DNA from: Phoenix dactylifera
Lineage: Eukaryota > Streptophyta > Magnoliopsida > Arecales > Arecaceae
Assembly (NCBI RefSeq): GCF_009389715.1
Contig: NW_024067684.1
Span: forward strand, 1,101,501-1,165,500
DNA: 64,000 bases
Direction of reading: 5' to 3'
Positions within the stretch are counted from its first letter, which is position 1, and each line of letters starts with the position of its first letter. Below the pieces are notes generated by a model. It made no database searches, was not told the DNA's origin, and was given only the letters and a program-made list of their open reading frames with translations. Both the position numbers and the translations under genes were made by a program. Below are positions 1-9,874 of the stretch, piece after piece.

Positions 1-203
1 GGGGCACGACGGCTGGGGTCTCGCGGACAGCCCGGTGACTCAGAGGGGCCCTCGATTTTTCTTCACTAATGGTTCTCTTCCTTGCAGGGCGTCTTTCTCC
101 TTGTCGGGCGTCTTCCTCCTTGCAGGGCGGCAACCCATAGACTGGAAGAGGAAGCAGTCGGTGGGGAAAGAAATGGAGGGTGTGGTGAGAGGCAACGGTA
201 AGA

Positions 204-375
204 CTAACACTACTGGAGGAACTCATAGCGGCGGTCGTGGGGAGAACTTCGGCGCATGGTCGAGGCCGGGGCCGTGGGTGACTCAATGGCCCACGGCCGC
301 GGAGGTGAAGCGGCTGAGCCGCCGTTTTCCGGAAGTTCTGACACTACCGGAGGAACCCATAGCGGCGGCTCGGCT
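204..375 (+). repeat. Two imperfect copies of a 28-bp direct repeat
   Basis: A 28-base segment containing GGAGGAACTCATAGCGGCGG at about 208-236 recurs with two changes at about 341-369, roughly 133 bp downstream, within the 5' part of the LINE. Confidence 0.6.
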
Positions 376-448
376 GGAGTGGGACGGGCGGGCAGCTGTG
401 GTTCGCAGCCTTGGCCGTCGCGTTCCGGCGGAATAGGCGGCCAAGGAT

Positions 449-957
449 GTGGCTGCCCGGGCCAAGTTAAAGGAGGTGGTGGTCGTCCCATTAGCGGACG
501 ACTACCTGGCTCTGCATTTCCGGTCGACGGCGGACCGGGACCGAGCCCTTAACGAGGGACCGCGGGTGGTGGTGGGGCAGCTCCTCACCATGGCCCCTTG
601 GGTCCCAGATTTTGGTCCAGGAGAGGATGCCGTGACAACGGTGATGATGTGGCTTCGCCTTCCTCGCCTGCCGCTGGAGTATTGGTCGATGTCGACTATC
701 CTCGACATCACAGCCTGGGCAAGCCGGCCAATTACGGTGGATGGGGTCACCGAGCAGCAACGGGCGATGGGGTTCCCTCGAGTGAAGGTGGCAGTCGACG
801 CCACTGCACCCCTTTATACCGGGGGTCCTGATCCAGGGGAAGACGAAGGTGCGATGGCAGCCCTTCGTCTTCGAAAATGTGCCAGACCTTTGCCCCTGGT
901 GCGGGCAGATGGGTTACTTGGAGGCGGCGTGCCATTTTCCGGTGACCCCCTGACCGA
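449..957 (+). pseudogene. LINE ORF1 (DUF4283-like domain plus CCHC zinc knuckle), frameshifted
   Basis: The frame starting at 449 encodes a DUF4283-like segment, recognisable by the block WLRLPRLPLEYWS, as found in plant LINE ORF1/gag-like RNA-binding proteins. Near position 826 the reading shifts by one base. The next frame carries the CCHC knuckle CPWCGQMGYLEAAC at about 886-927 and then meets a stop at about 949. N-terminal ORF1 sequence in yet another frame lies at about 230-436. The protein would bind LINE RNA in the RNP. Beyond 1000 the GC-rich, proline/arginine/glycine-rich sequence has no recognisable domain and is probably the ORF1 tail. Confidence 0.7.
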
Positions 958-1003
958 AGGAGGGCCAACCCTCGGTGGTGGTGGACTCGGGGGGTGGGCT
1001 TGA

Positions 1004-2560
1004 TTCGTTGCCTCCCGGTGCCGGGGTGGAGACCCAAGGGCCAGTTTATGGCCCTTGGATGGTGGCGACACGGCGGTGACCCCCGCCGCGAGAAAATCGA
1101 CCGCTGCGGCCGAGGGAGACGACCGGGCCCGAACTAGGGCCTGAGTCGGCCTCGACTCGGCCGCCATCTCTGGCGGCTCGCTCGGAGACGACCGGGCCTG
1201 ATCCGGGGCTTGAGTCGTCCCAAGCCCGGCCAACATCGCCGGCTGCTCGCCCGACCCTTCCGGTGTCCCCCGCGGACACTGACGGCTGGCAAAAGTCGGC
1301 GAAAGTCGCCCGTCGCCGATCGCTGCGGGCTGATGGGGGGAACGGTCTGCACTCGGAAACCCTCGCCCCTCTCTGGGTTGACTCGGTCGACGAGGCCGAG
1401 TCGGGGGACTCGGAGCCAAGCGCAGGTCGCGAGTTGAGGGGGGGGGGGGTGAGTCCAGATCCCAATCGGGCTGACCCGGGGCCCAGCGAACCGAGCGAAG
1501 CCCGCGCCCACACCAACAAGCGACCCAGGCTGCCCGCGGGCCTCGGCAGGGTGGCCCAAGCGGTTACTGCTGGGCCGGCCCAGCGCGTCCGGCCCTTCAA
1601 GGCCCAGCGTGAGGCACGTGGGTCGGCGGTCGCGGCCGAAGGCGCGCGGCGCGCAGCGCGCGCCGTGGTCAAGCTGCGCACTCGGGGCGCACGGGCTGCG
1701 AGGGAGCCTAGTCAAGCGCGCGCGCTACGCGGGCCCAGTCGAGCGCGCGGGCTGCGAGGGAGCCCAGCCACGCTTTCGCTACGTGGGCCCAGCCGGGGCT
1801 GCGGGGGGATGGTATAACAGGGCCGCGGGCCCTGGTTCAGAAGCAGCGAGCCCAGACCTTGGGGGGCCCACCGGCCCAGCCCGTGGGGGGCCACAAGCCC
1901 AGTCAGCCTCGGGTCTGGAGGCCCAGGTCGAGCGGGACTTGCAGGCCCAGGGAGATTTGATCTTGGACCTCGGGGCGTCAGCATGCCCTTTCCAGTATAG
2001 ACCACCTTGTCAGGGACTGGATTTAGAGCGGGGGACCCCCCCTGCCTGTAGGTCAAACCCTCCTCACGCGGAACATGTTGGGAGAGCTACGGCCATGGGA
2101 CATGCATGAGAGCCTTGGGAGAGGCCTAGATGGGGTCTTCCGGTTTGGCTCTCCGACCTTAGCCTTGGGTGAGCAGTTGGAGGCTGCCCTCGGTGGGTGC
2201 GAGGCCGGGGCCATCTTGGGTCGCACTTGGAGGAGGGTCCGGCCGAGCCATTGACGCCACGAGAGGGTGTGGTAGGGGTGCCGCCAGGAGGGGCGCCCCG
2301 TGAGGGACTCACGCACGCAGGTGACAGTGGCGATTGCTCTATGGGCAGAGCTATGGCTAGCAGGGCAGATTGGGATCACCCAGCTATCGTACAAGGCGTC
2401 AGGGCGGCAGTCATGTGTGTTGCATCCGGTGTATGCGATGAGGTTGAGCAGCAGGGCGGCCTAGGCCGCCAGTCTGAGGCCCAGGGGAGGATGAGTCTGA
2501 GGCCGACCACACGGATTATGATCCATAAAGATTCTAGCCTGAAATTGTAGGGGGCGGCCA
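1004..2560 (+). other. GC-rich LINE ORF1 tail and inter-ORF region
   Basis: This stretch lies between the ORF1 knuckle and the endonuclease. It is very GC-rich and gives long but low-complexity open frames on both strands. None shows a recognisable domain. I take it as the decayed C-terminal part of ORF1 plus the spacer before ORF2. Confidence 0.5.
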
Positions 2561-2561
2561 A

Positions 2562-3240
2562 GCCGTCTTTCATGTCTTTCTTTAAGCGGCTAGTGCAGGT
2601 CCACTGTCCATAGATTTGTTTTCTTTGTAAGACACGATTATATGGCGATGGGCTCGGCCGATTGAGGCAGTGCCTGGGGAGGGACTAGGTGACCTATGCA
2701 ATCGATTCCTAGGGGCTATCTGGTAGCCTTTTGGTCCTGTGGAGGCGAGGGGTGGCGACGATTGATGTTTTCCACAACTGCTCTCAATAGGTAGTTATGA
2801 TTGTATTGGAACCTGACGCTGATCCGTGGGTGCTGTGCGGTGTGTACGCAAGCACGGATCACAGGGTTGGGAGAGCCCTCTGGCAGGAGATCACCAACCT
2901 GGTCGCCCAGGGTATCCTGACGGTGATAGTTGGTGACTTCAATTGTATCCAGAGTGCGAGTGAGAAAAGGGGAGTTGCAGTATTCACGGATAGAGTGGAC
3001 AGGAGGGAATTTCGCTTGCGAAACAGCTTGGTGGACTTAGGTTTCTCGGGATCACGGTTTACCTGGTGCAACAATCAATCCGGCAGTGCTAGGGTTTGGG
3101 AGCGATTAGATAAGGCCTTTGCGTCCCCAGACTGGATCCTTCGATTCCCTACCTATCGAGTGAGTCATTTACCCCGGATTGCATCAGACCACTGTCCCTT
3201 GCTGATCTCTACTTCATTGGGACCTTGTCATCATAGCTCC
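2562..3240 (+). pseudogene. LINE ORF2 endonuclease domain (decayed)
   Basis: This is the exonuclease-endonuclease-phosphatase fold that nicks target DNA in L1 retrotransposition. The N-terminal part (about 2575-2640) is interrupted by stops. From 2797 the frame is open and contains WVLCGVYAST, the metal-site block GDFNCIQSASEKRG, FTWCNN, WERLDKA and the SDHCPL motif that includes the catalytic His. The frame ends at 3252. The order and spacing match plant L1 elements. Confidence 0.85.
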
Positions 3241-3299
3241 TTCCGCTTTTAGAAGGTTTGGCTATCGTACCTCCAGTCTTGGGATATTGTCCGCGATGC

Positions 3300-4650
3300 G
3301 TGGCATGTCCTGGTTTGGGGGGATGCAATGCAATGGGTCTCGCGCAAATTCGAGATGACCAAGAGGCAGCTTTGCCGTTGTAATCGCGAGGTCGTGGGCA
3401 ACATTTTTCGGAGATTGGAGGGGGTGGAGACTGCGATTGCTGAATTGCAATGGAAAGAAGACCTAGGAGGCGAGCTCCCAGTGGATGACATGGTCGACCT
3501 TCGGGGGCTTCTAGCGACCCACCACTCATTAATACGGCAGCATGAGATCTTCTGGCGATAGAAATCTCGGGTCCAGTGGGTAAGCGAGGATGATCGTAAT
3601 ACTAGATTCTTTCATTGGACGACGGTTATCTAGAGACAGCGAAGCATGATCCACTCATTGCGAGATGGGTCTGGCCACCGGGTGGAGGATGAGCCTGCCG
3701 TCAGTTAGGTCTTACTTAATTTTTTCCACGCCAGATGGACGGAGGATGGAGACTCTGATGATGGTGACCACCTTCCGAGGGTAGATGTGGGTATTGATGA
3801 TGACGAGAATACGACTATGGTCTGGCCGGTATCGGCACAGGAGGTGCAGGAGGTAGTTTGGGCTCTGGCAGCAGATAAGGCCCCGGGACCTAACGGGTTT
3901 CCCCCTTTCTTTTTTCGAAAGTACTGGGGTATCATTCGGGGAGCGGTGGTTGAGGCTGTGCAGTGTTTCTTCACCCAGGAAGCCATGCCTGAGGATTGGA
4001 AGGCCACCTTCATCACGCTCATTCCGAAGCGTCAGGAGGCGGTAGAGCCTGGTCACTTTAGGCCCATTAGTTTGTGCACAACCTTCTACAAGGTTGTGGC
4101 AAGAATAATGGTGGGCAGGATGAAGCCCCTATTGCCGGGCATCATCAGCCAAGAGCAGGGGCTTTTGTAGCTGGGAGGAACATCTCCCACAATGTTATGT
4201 TGGCCTAGGAGATGATGTGGAATCTTCAGCGAGCACCAAAACGAACGTAGCTTGATGGCAGTCAAGCTGGATATGGAGAGGGCTTCTGACAGTATCAGGT
4301 GGAGCTTTCTTCGGCGGGCACTCGAGGCTTACGGCTTCCACAGGCGGTAGATTGGAAGGGTCCTGGGGTGTGTCTGGGGGCCAAAATTCTCTATCTTGGT
4401 CAACGGCACACCGTTAGCTTTCTTCTAGTCCACCATGGGGCTGCGTCAAGGATGTCCCTTATCCTCTTACTTATGCATTATCCGTTTTGACATCTTGTCC
4501 CATGCTTTGCAGGGTGTGTGCACCAGCCGGGAGCTGGAGGCCTATGTTCCAGCACCAGGGGCTGGACCTATTTCTTACTTGCTCTTTGCTGACGATTGTC
4601 TTTTCCTGACTAGGGCGCGAGTTTTTGATGCACGGGTCCAGCCCTAGCAC
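3300..4650 (+). pseudogene. LINE ORF2 reverse transcriptase domain (decayed)
   Basis: A linker (3328-3561; WVSRKFEMTKRQL, VVGNIF) leads to RT blocks: ALAADKAPGPNGFP at about 3860-3900, FITLIPK and FRPISLCTTFYKVVARI at about 4010-4100, MGLRQGCPLSSYL at about 4435, and the catalytic box FADDCL at about 4588-4605. Stops and frame changes split these blocks. The domain would copy LINE RNA at the nicked target. Confidence 0.85.
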
Positions 4651-4749
4651 AGAGAGCAGAGTCAGACAAGAGATCCGAAGGATTCTGCAGATACCAGAGC
4701 AGGAGGGAGCACTGGTCTACTTAGTAGTCCCTATCACAGGCCGGAGACT

Positions 4750-6434
4750 ATGGGTGATAGAGTGCTCGGGGTTGGTACAGCGGGTCTAGAGCAGGTTGGA
4801 GGGATGGAGAGCGTCATCTCTATCCATGATGGAGAGACTGACACTAGTCAGATCGGTGTTAGGGTCAATACGGTATATCTCATGGCCAACACTGTGGTAC
4901 CAAAGACGACTCTGTTGAGGATTGAGCGTCTTCTCCGGAGCTTCTTGTGGGGGTCTCATGGTGGAGGCCATAGGGTACATCTGGTGGCCTGGGAGCATGT
5001 CTGCCTTCCTATTAGCGAGGGCGGTCTGGGAGTGCAGTCCCTCCTGGAGAGGTGTGAGGCTTTTATTGCTCGGCACGCAGCTCGGTTCTTGTTGGAGCCA
5101 CACGGGCTCTAGAGTCGGGTGATGGCAGCTAGATATGGTCGAGGGGGCTCAGAGGTGGCACGGACTGGCCGCCGAATCTCCTTCATGTGGCGCGAGATTG
5201 GGAGATACTTGCCGACTGTGTCGGCAAACACCAGGTTGCTGATAGGCGATGGACGGAGCATCGATGTGACTGGTGATCCGTGGGTGGATACCTTTTCTTT
5301 GAGGTGCTGGCCGACCATGATGGATACTGAGGCAGCAGAGGGGCTCCGGGTGTGCGACCTCCTAGCACCAGGGAGGGCAGAGTGGGACGAGGCCAGACTA
5401 CGACAGTTGTTTGGGGTACACCTTGCTGAGAGAATCTGGTCCCTTCCAGTACCAGGATGTGAGGGGCCAGACGTCAGGGTTTGGGGCACCTCATGCAGGG
5501 CCAGTGTCAGACTGGAAGACCTATCCCGGGTTATCCAGCAGGAGCATGAGCGGGGGCCGGACTGCATCTGGATCTGGAGGTCCGGGCTCCATCCGAGGGC
5601 TGCACTCTTTTTATGGAAGGTGACGTGGGACCGCCTACCGACGAGAGCAGTGCTGAGCAGGCGTGGTTTGGAAATCCCTGCGGAGTGCGAGCTTGCAGTG
5701 CAGAGGAGTCAGTGGACTATGTGCTATTCCAGTGCACATGGGCAAGGTCGACATGGCAGTGGACAGGGATCTCGGAGGAGGCTTGGCGTGAGAGGCGACT
5801 CTTCCTACAGATGATACGACAATGGTTGGCTAGTCCTTGGACTGGTCAGGAGGCCATCAGAGCGACTTGCACAGCTTATCAGATCTGGCTGGCAAGGAAC
5901 GCTCACACCTTCGGCGAGCGCAGGATGTCGGCGAGGTTTATTGCAGAGTCCGCTCAAGTACTGGCGATAGAGTCCAGACCCACCATCCCTTCAGATATAC
6001 CCTTGATAGCTCGGGACACCTGGGGTTCCCTCTCTACTCAGGTAGCTCCTCGGACGGTGTTTTTCACCTGGGAGCCCTCACCCCTGAGCTTCCTCAAGGT
6101 CAACTTTGACGGGTCGGTGCTGGATGGAGGTACGCGAGGCAAGGCAGGCTTTGTTATACGGGACCCTCACTCCAGGGTAGTGGCAGCGGGCGGTTGCCAG
6201 TTGTTCGATACATTAGTTCTGGAGGCGGAGTTACGAGCTGCCAGGGCAGGTCTTCACCATGCGCGGCAGGTGCTGCGGGCCGGCTCGATCATCTTGGTGG
6301 GCGATTCGGCTACGGTCATTGGGTGTATTCGGAGGGGTCTGAGTAGTGAGAGCACGGATAACCTCCTGATCCGAGACATTGGGATGATAGTGAGGGATGG
6401 GGTGGCCTTCGAGGCTAAGCATGTATTCAGATAG
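4750..6434 (+). pseudogene. LINE ORF2 C-terminus: zf-RVT and RNase H domains (decayed)
   Basis: Open pieces at 4750-5112, 5119-5814 and 5613-6434 cover the RT thumb/connection, the zf-RVT region (LWKV, then VDYVLFQCTWARSTW in the next frame) and an RNase H domain. The RNase H acidic residues are recognisable in NFDGSVLDGG (about 6100), LEAELRAARAGL (about 6225) and VGDSATVIG (about 6297). A frame change around 5613-5700 separates zf-RVT halves. An RNase H domain at the ORF2 end is known for some plant L1 lineages. Confidence 0.85.
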
Positions 6435-6584
6435 GCCAATGAGGCGGCTGACTGGGTGGCTGCCTATGCGGTCCACCACTTGGGATTCGCCCTGTGGTCA
6501 GGAGAGGGGGAGCTGCCATTGGTACTTCGCGAGTTTATATTTTTTGATTTTTTTTGGGTGTATTCGTACGCGCATTATATGAAG

Positions 6585-6598
6585 AAAAAAAAAAAAAA

Positions 6599-6633
<35 letters not shown>
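6585..6633 (+). repeat. LINE poly(A) tail followed by (GA)n microsatellite
   Basis: A run of 15 A at 6585-6599 marks the LINE 3' end and is followed directly by about 16 GA units at 6602-6633. LINE tails often seed such simple repeats. Confidence 0.85.
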
Positions 6634-6636
<3 letters not shown>

Positions 6637-8593
6637 GGATGCTATGCGGAAAAGCCACAAATGCTGGCTATTTTACAGCTGATTATTTCACATTGAAAGT
6701 TCAAGACATGATTTTATTCTGACAACTTGCATCATTTTCTGTGGACTTCCAAAACTGGCTGGAGCCATTTCTTAAAGGTTCGACTTGACCGATTTGATGT
6801 CAACTTTTTGGACGTCAACTAATGTTAGTGTTCATTCCATACTGTTTCATCGGCGTTTTTGTATTTTATGGAAATTCCTGTATGCTTGAATTGGGGTCAT
6901 TGCTTGGTGCAACGATCCAAGGCTTGTCAATGATGAGGTACAGGATTGTTGAGAAATATTGTCCTTCTATGCTTGGACTCATTGAAGATGTTGCTCTAAT
7001 TCAAACTTCTTGTGGCATGTGATATAAATCTCAAATCCTAGAAGGATATGTTGCTTTTCTAATTAAGTGGAAATATTAAGGCCTATTGGATATTGCTTTT
7101 GTTCTTTACTTTTGTTTTCAAAAATCAAAAAAAAGAACTTAAATTAAATTGAACAAATATGTACGATGAAACTCTTTTATATTTAAAATTTTAATAGAAT
7201 CTTTATGGTGGCAAAAATTCAGTACTTTGAAAAATGTGAAAATAAATGCAAGAACTGGCAGGTATTTCATGCAAATGCTATCTCCACCATCATGCAGTAT
7301 TTCATTTTTTTTTTTCTCGCTTGGATAGGTTTTTCATACAATGCGCGTTGCAGTATTTCATTTGCAAGAAAACATAAACACAAAATAATAACAATAGCAA
7401 CCAGGTATCAGTGGATAGATCTTAAAATAACTGAGGCCTTCACCGTAAACAGAAATGAGATTTGTCTGAGAAATGTAATGGAATACGTGACAATGTCTAC
7501 TCTTAAGCTTAGGTTAGATATCAAAAGGAGTAACCATATAAGTGCCCGACATAAAGTAATGCAAGAAGGTAAAGAATTAGGAATTCACCCAAGATTCATA
7601 ATATGTGATAGTTACTAAGAGAACCAACAACTAGTTTTCTCTGACGGAGTAGATTGATTCTTATTGAGAGAGAATGAATCCTTGTATTTTAGCTGAATCC
7701 TCTAAGCATTTTATTTGGACCTAAAGCCAATTTCAAGAAGTTACGCATTTGTAAGTGGCTTGTCAACTTGTGCTTTTATTTCCCTTAAATTTGAAGTGGA
7801 AACTGTGTCCCAAATAATAAGATTTAAGCTAGATAATTCTCAATAACAATCACAAAAGACTCCATTCCTTCTCAAAGCTGAGGCAGAAGCTTTACTCAGT
7901 GGACTTTAGAGCATTGTTAAAACTCCTAGTTCTACTTCTGTTATAAACATGCTTGCTTCATTCTAGTTCTACTTCTGTTGAAATGATAGAAAGAATTGTC
8001 TGAATATATAAAAGCAGTTGCTTGCAGTCTCTCCCAAATTCTCAAATGTGAAAGAGTTTTAAGTAAAGTAGGGTTGAATTCAAAATTGGTAGGAAGAATT
8101 GTCTAACTGCGTAGAACTACTAAGAGGGTTGGACTGAGACTTTTTGTATAAAAGAAAAAGGGTAGAAAAAAAAAAAAAAAAACTCTCTCATAAGCATGTC
8201 CCCGTCGTAGTAACTTATAAGTAGAAAAGGACAATGATTTTTTTATTAAAATGACAGGATTCATCCTAAATTTCCTCTAGTTCATATAAAACATGCATTA
8301 AAATACATCAAGTAGATAAGCTGTCAAAACAGTCCACCAAGGCGTCTGCACGTTTGTGAACACGTAACCGAGATTGAAACCTTTTGCCAGCCGCCCGACC
8401 CAGCCGACCTTCGTTGCCGTCATGAATTAAAACTTCACCAGAATTTTATACCAAAATGACACCCGATCGAACAAGCCAAGACAAGATGAATAGGCCGCAA
8501 TCCAAGACAAGCACACAATGGATAAGACAAATAGAAACAACAACTTGGTTGATATGGTGCACTGCAATATAGTACATATAATATAAAATAGAA
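6634..8593. other. AT-rich intergenic DNA, no gene seen
   Basis: Only short, unconvincing open frames are present (longest 7205-7618, 137 codons, no recognisable domain). An A-run sits at about 8166-8180. Nothing else could be supported. Confidence 0.6.
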
Positions 8594-9042
8594 TTTTTTT
8601 TGGCATGAATATCCTTCTAAATATTGGATTTTGCATGAATATCCTTCCCAAATTAAGATTTGCATGTATATCCTCCTAAAACACTTGTTTTGCTATTCGA
8701 CTTTTTTTGATTTTTGTTTTAGCATATGTACCCATACTATCTGATGACGTTAAAAAATTAACGGTTTCAAATTAAAATGACTAAAATACTCTTAATAGGT
8801 AGATATGCAAATAAATCACGATCCCGATAGCAAGGAAGAAGACAAGGATAATAATGTAATTTTAAAATTTTATTTTATTTTTAATTAATATAAATTTGAT
8901 TTTTCTTAATATCGTTAGAATAATCGTTATATTAGGGGTATGTGTATAATAACAGAGTTTTACGAGGGCATACATGCAAATATCAATTTTAGAAGAATAT
9001 CCATGCAAAATTTGAGATTTAGAAGGATATCCATAAAAAAAA
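8594..9042. mobile_element. Fold-back MITE-like element with long inverted ends
   Basis: The two ends are inverted copies. The left end starts with a T-run and repeats GCATGAATATCCTTC two to three times. The right end, read on the other strand, starts with a T-run and carries ATGGATATCCTTCTAAAT, TTGCATGGATATTCTTC and TTGCATGTATGCCC. So about 100 bp of each arm has subterminal repeats of a roughly 27-bp motif. The centre is AT-rich with no coding capacity. The superfamily and target duplication are not clear. Confidence 0.65.
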
Positions 9043-9276
9043 CATAATTTATTTGTTCTAAGATATTATGAATTACACCGTGCGCATCATGTCAATCGTG
9101 AAACATAGAAATAACCTAAACACGAGATGAATAAAACGGCATTCAACGACACATTCGAGACTCATAGGAATTAAATAAGCGTCATAGCGTAGGATATTAT
9201 TTATAGGCTAATATGGTCAAAAAAAAGGGACCCAAGTTAGGCATGCAACGTCAAAGCTGGCGTGGCAACAGGTAAA

Positions 9277-9286
9277 CACACGTGTG
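9277..9286. promoter_or_regulatory. G-box palindrome CACACGTGTG
   Basis: A perfect ten-base palindrome with the CACGTG bZIP/bHLH core lies about 590 bp upstream of the glucanase ATG. Confidence 0.45.
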
Positions 9287-9364
9287 CTCGATGGCGGACT
9301 CCGGCTCGCATGCGTTTCCCAAATTACCGTTTCCCGCGGAATTGGGCCCCGCCTTCGCTATCCG

Positions 9365-9372
9365 CCACGTGG
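9365..9372. promoter_or_regulatory. G-box CCACGTGG
   Basis: A second perfect G-box lies about 80 bp downstream of the first and about 500 bp upstream of the glucanase ATG. Paired ACGT-core sites are typical of ABA-, light- or stress-responsive plant promoters; their use here is inferred. Confidence 0.45.
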
Positions 9373-9789
9373 ACATTAACTTTCCCGTTTGACCATCATG
9401 AAAAAATTAAAAAAAAAACAGAGAACTTTCCCCTCTGACGGCTAATTTCCCCCTGCGTCGCGCAGCCTCCCCTTCCCGATGACGAAACTACCTCCGAAGT
9501 TGTCCCCTTCCATAGAGGAACGTAAGCGCGGGTTTGTGGTAAAATCACCGAAACTTCGAGGGGATTTATTGCCATCCCCGGTGCGTCGTTTGCCAGAACC
9601 AGGTTAGGATAGAGAAAAGGCCCGGTTTTTGGTGAGCTGCACGATGTTAATTCGAAGCTGAAATACCGATTTTGCCCTTTATGGGGATGCGCAAAATATA
9701 ACGTAGTAAAGGAAGAAACATGGAAGAAAAGGGCGTGGGAAAGCGAAGTGGTGCTCGGCTTGTCCTGAGGGGAGGGGGGAGTGGAGATT

Positions 9790-9797
9790 TATTTAAA
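9790..9797 (+). promoter_or_regulatory. TATA-like box of the glucanase gene
   Basis: TATTTAAA lies 85 bp before the ATG. A purine (GA)n tract at about 9841-9868 sits in the presumed 5' leader. Confidence 0.45.
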
Positions 9798-9874
9798 GGA
9801 GGCCAGCGAGATTTATCTGGCAACCGCGAACCAGAGGCGGAGACGAGAGAAAGAGAGAGAGAGAGAGTAGAATA

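Larger units (their letters stand above)
1..6599 (+). mobile_element. L1-type LINE with RNase H domain, decayed, 5' end at or beyond window edge
   Basis: A plant L1-clade non-LTR retrotransposon lies on the plus strand. Seen in order: an ORF1-like segment with a CCHC knuckle, an apurinic-type endonuclease, a reverse transcriptase, a zf-RVT region, an RNase H domain, then an A-run at 6585-6599. The reading frame changes several times and in-frame stops are frequent, so the copy is dead. The first 2.5 kb is strongly GC-rich, unlike the flanks. No LTRs are present. The 5' boundary and target-site duplication cannot be fixed because the element reaches the first base of the window. A related 3' fragment lies at 54-56 kb on the other strand. 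Confidence 0.9.

Noticed and set aside
7205-7618. 137-codon open frame in intergenic DNA
   Set aside because: No recognisable domain, AT-rich composition like its surroundings, no splice or promoter context.
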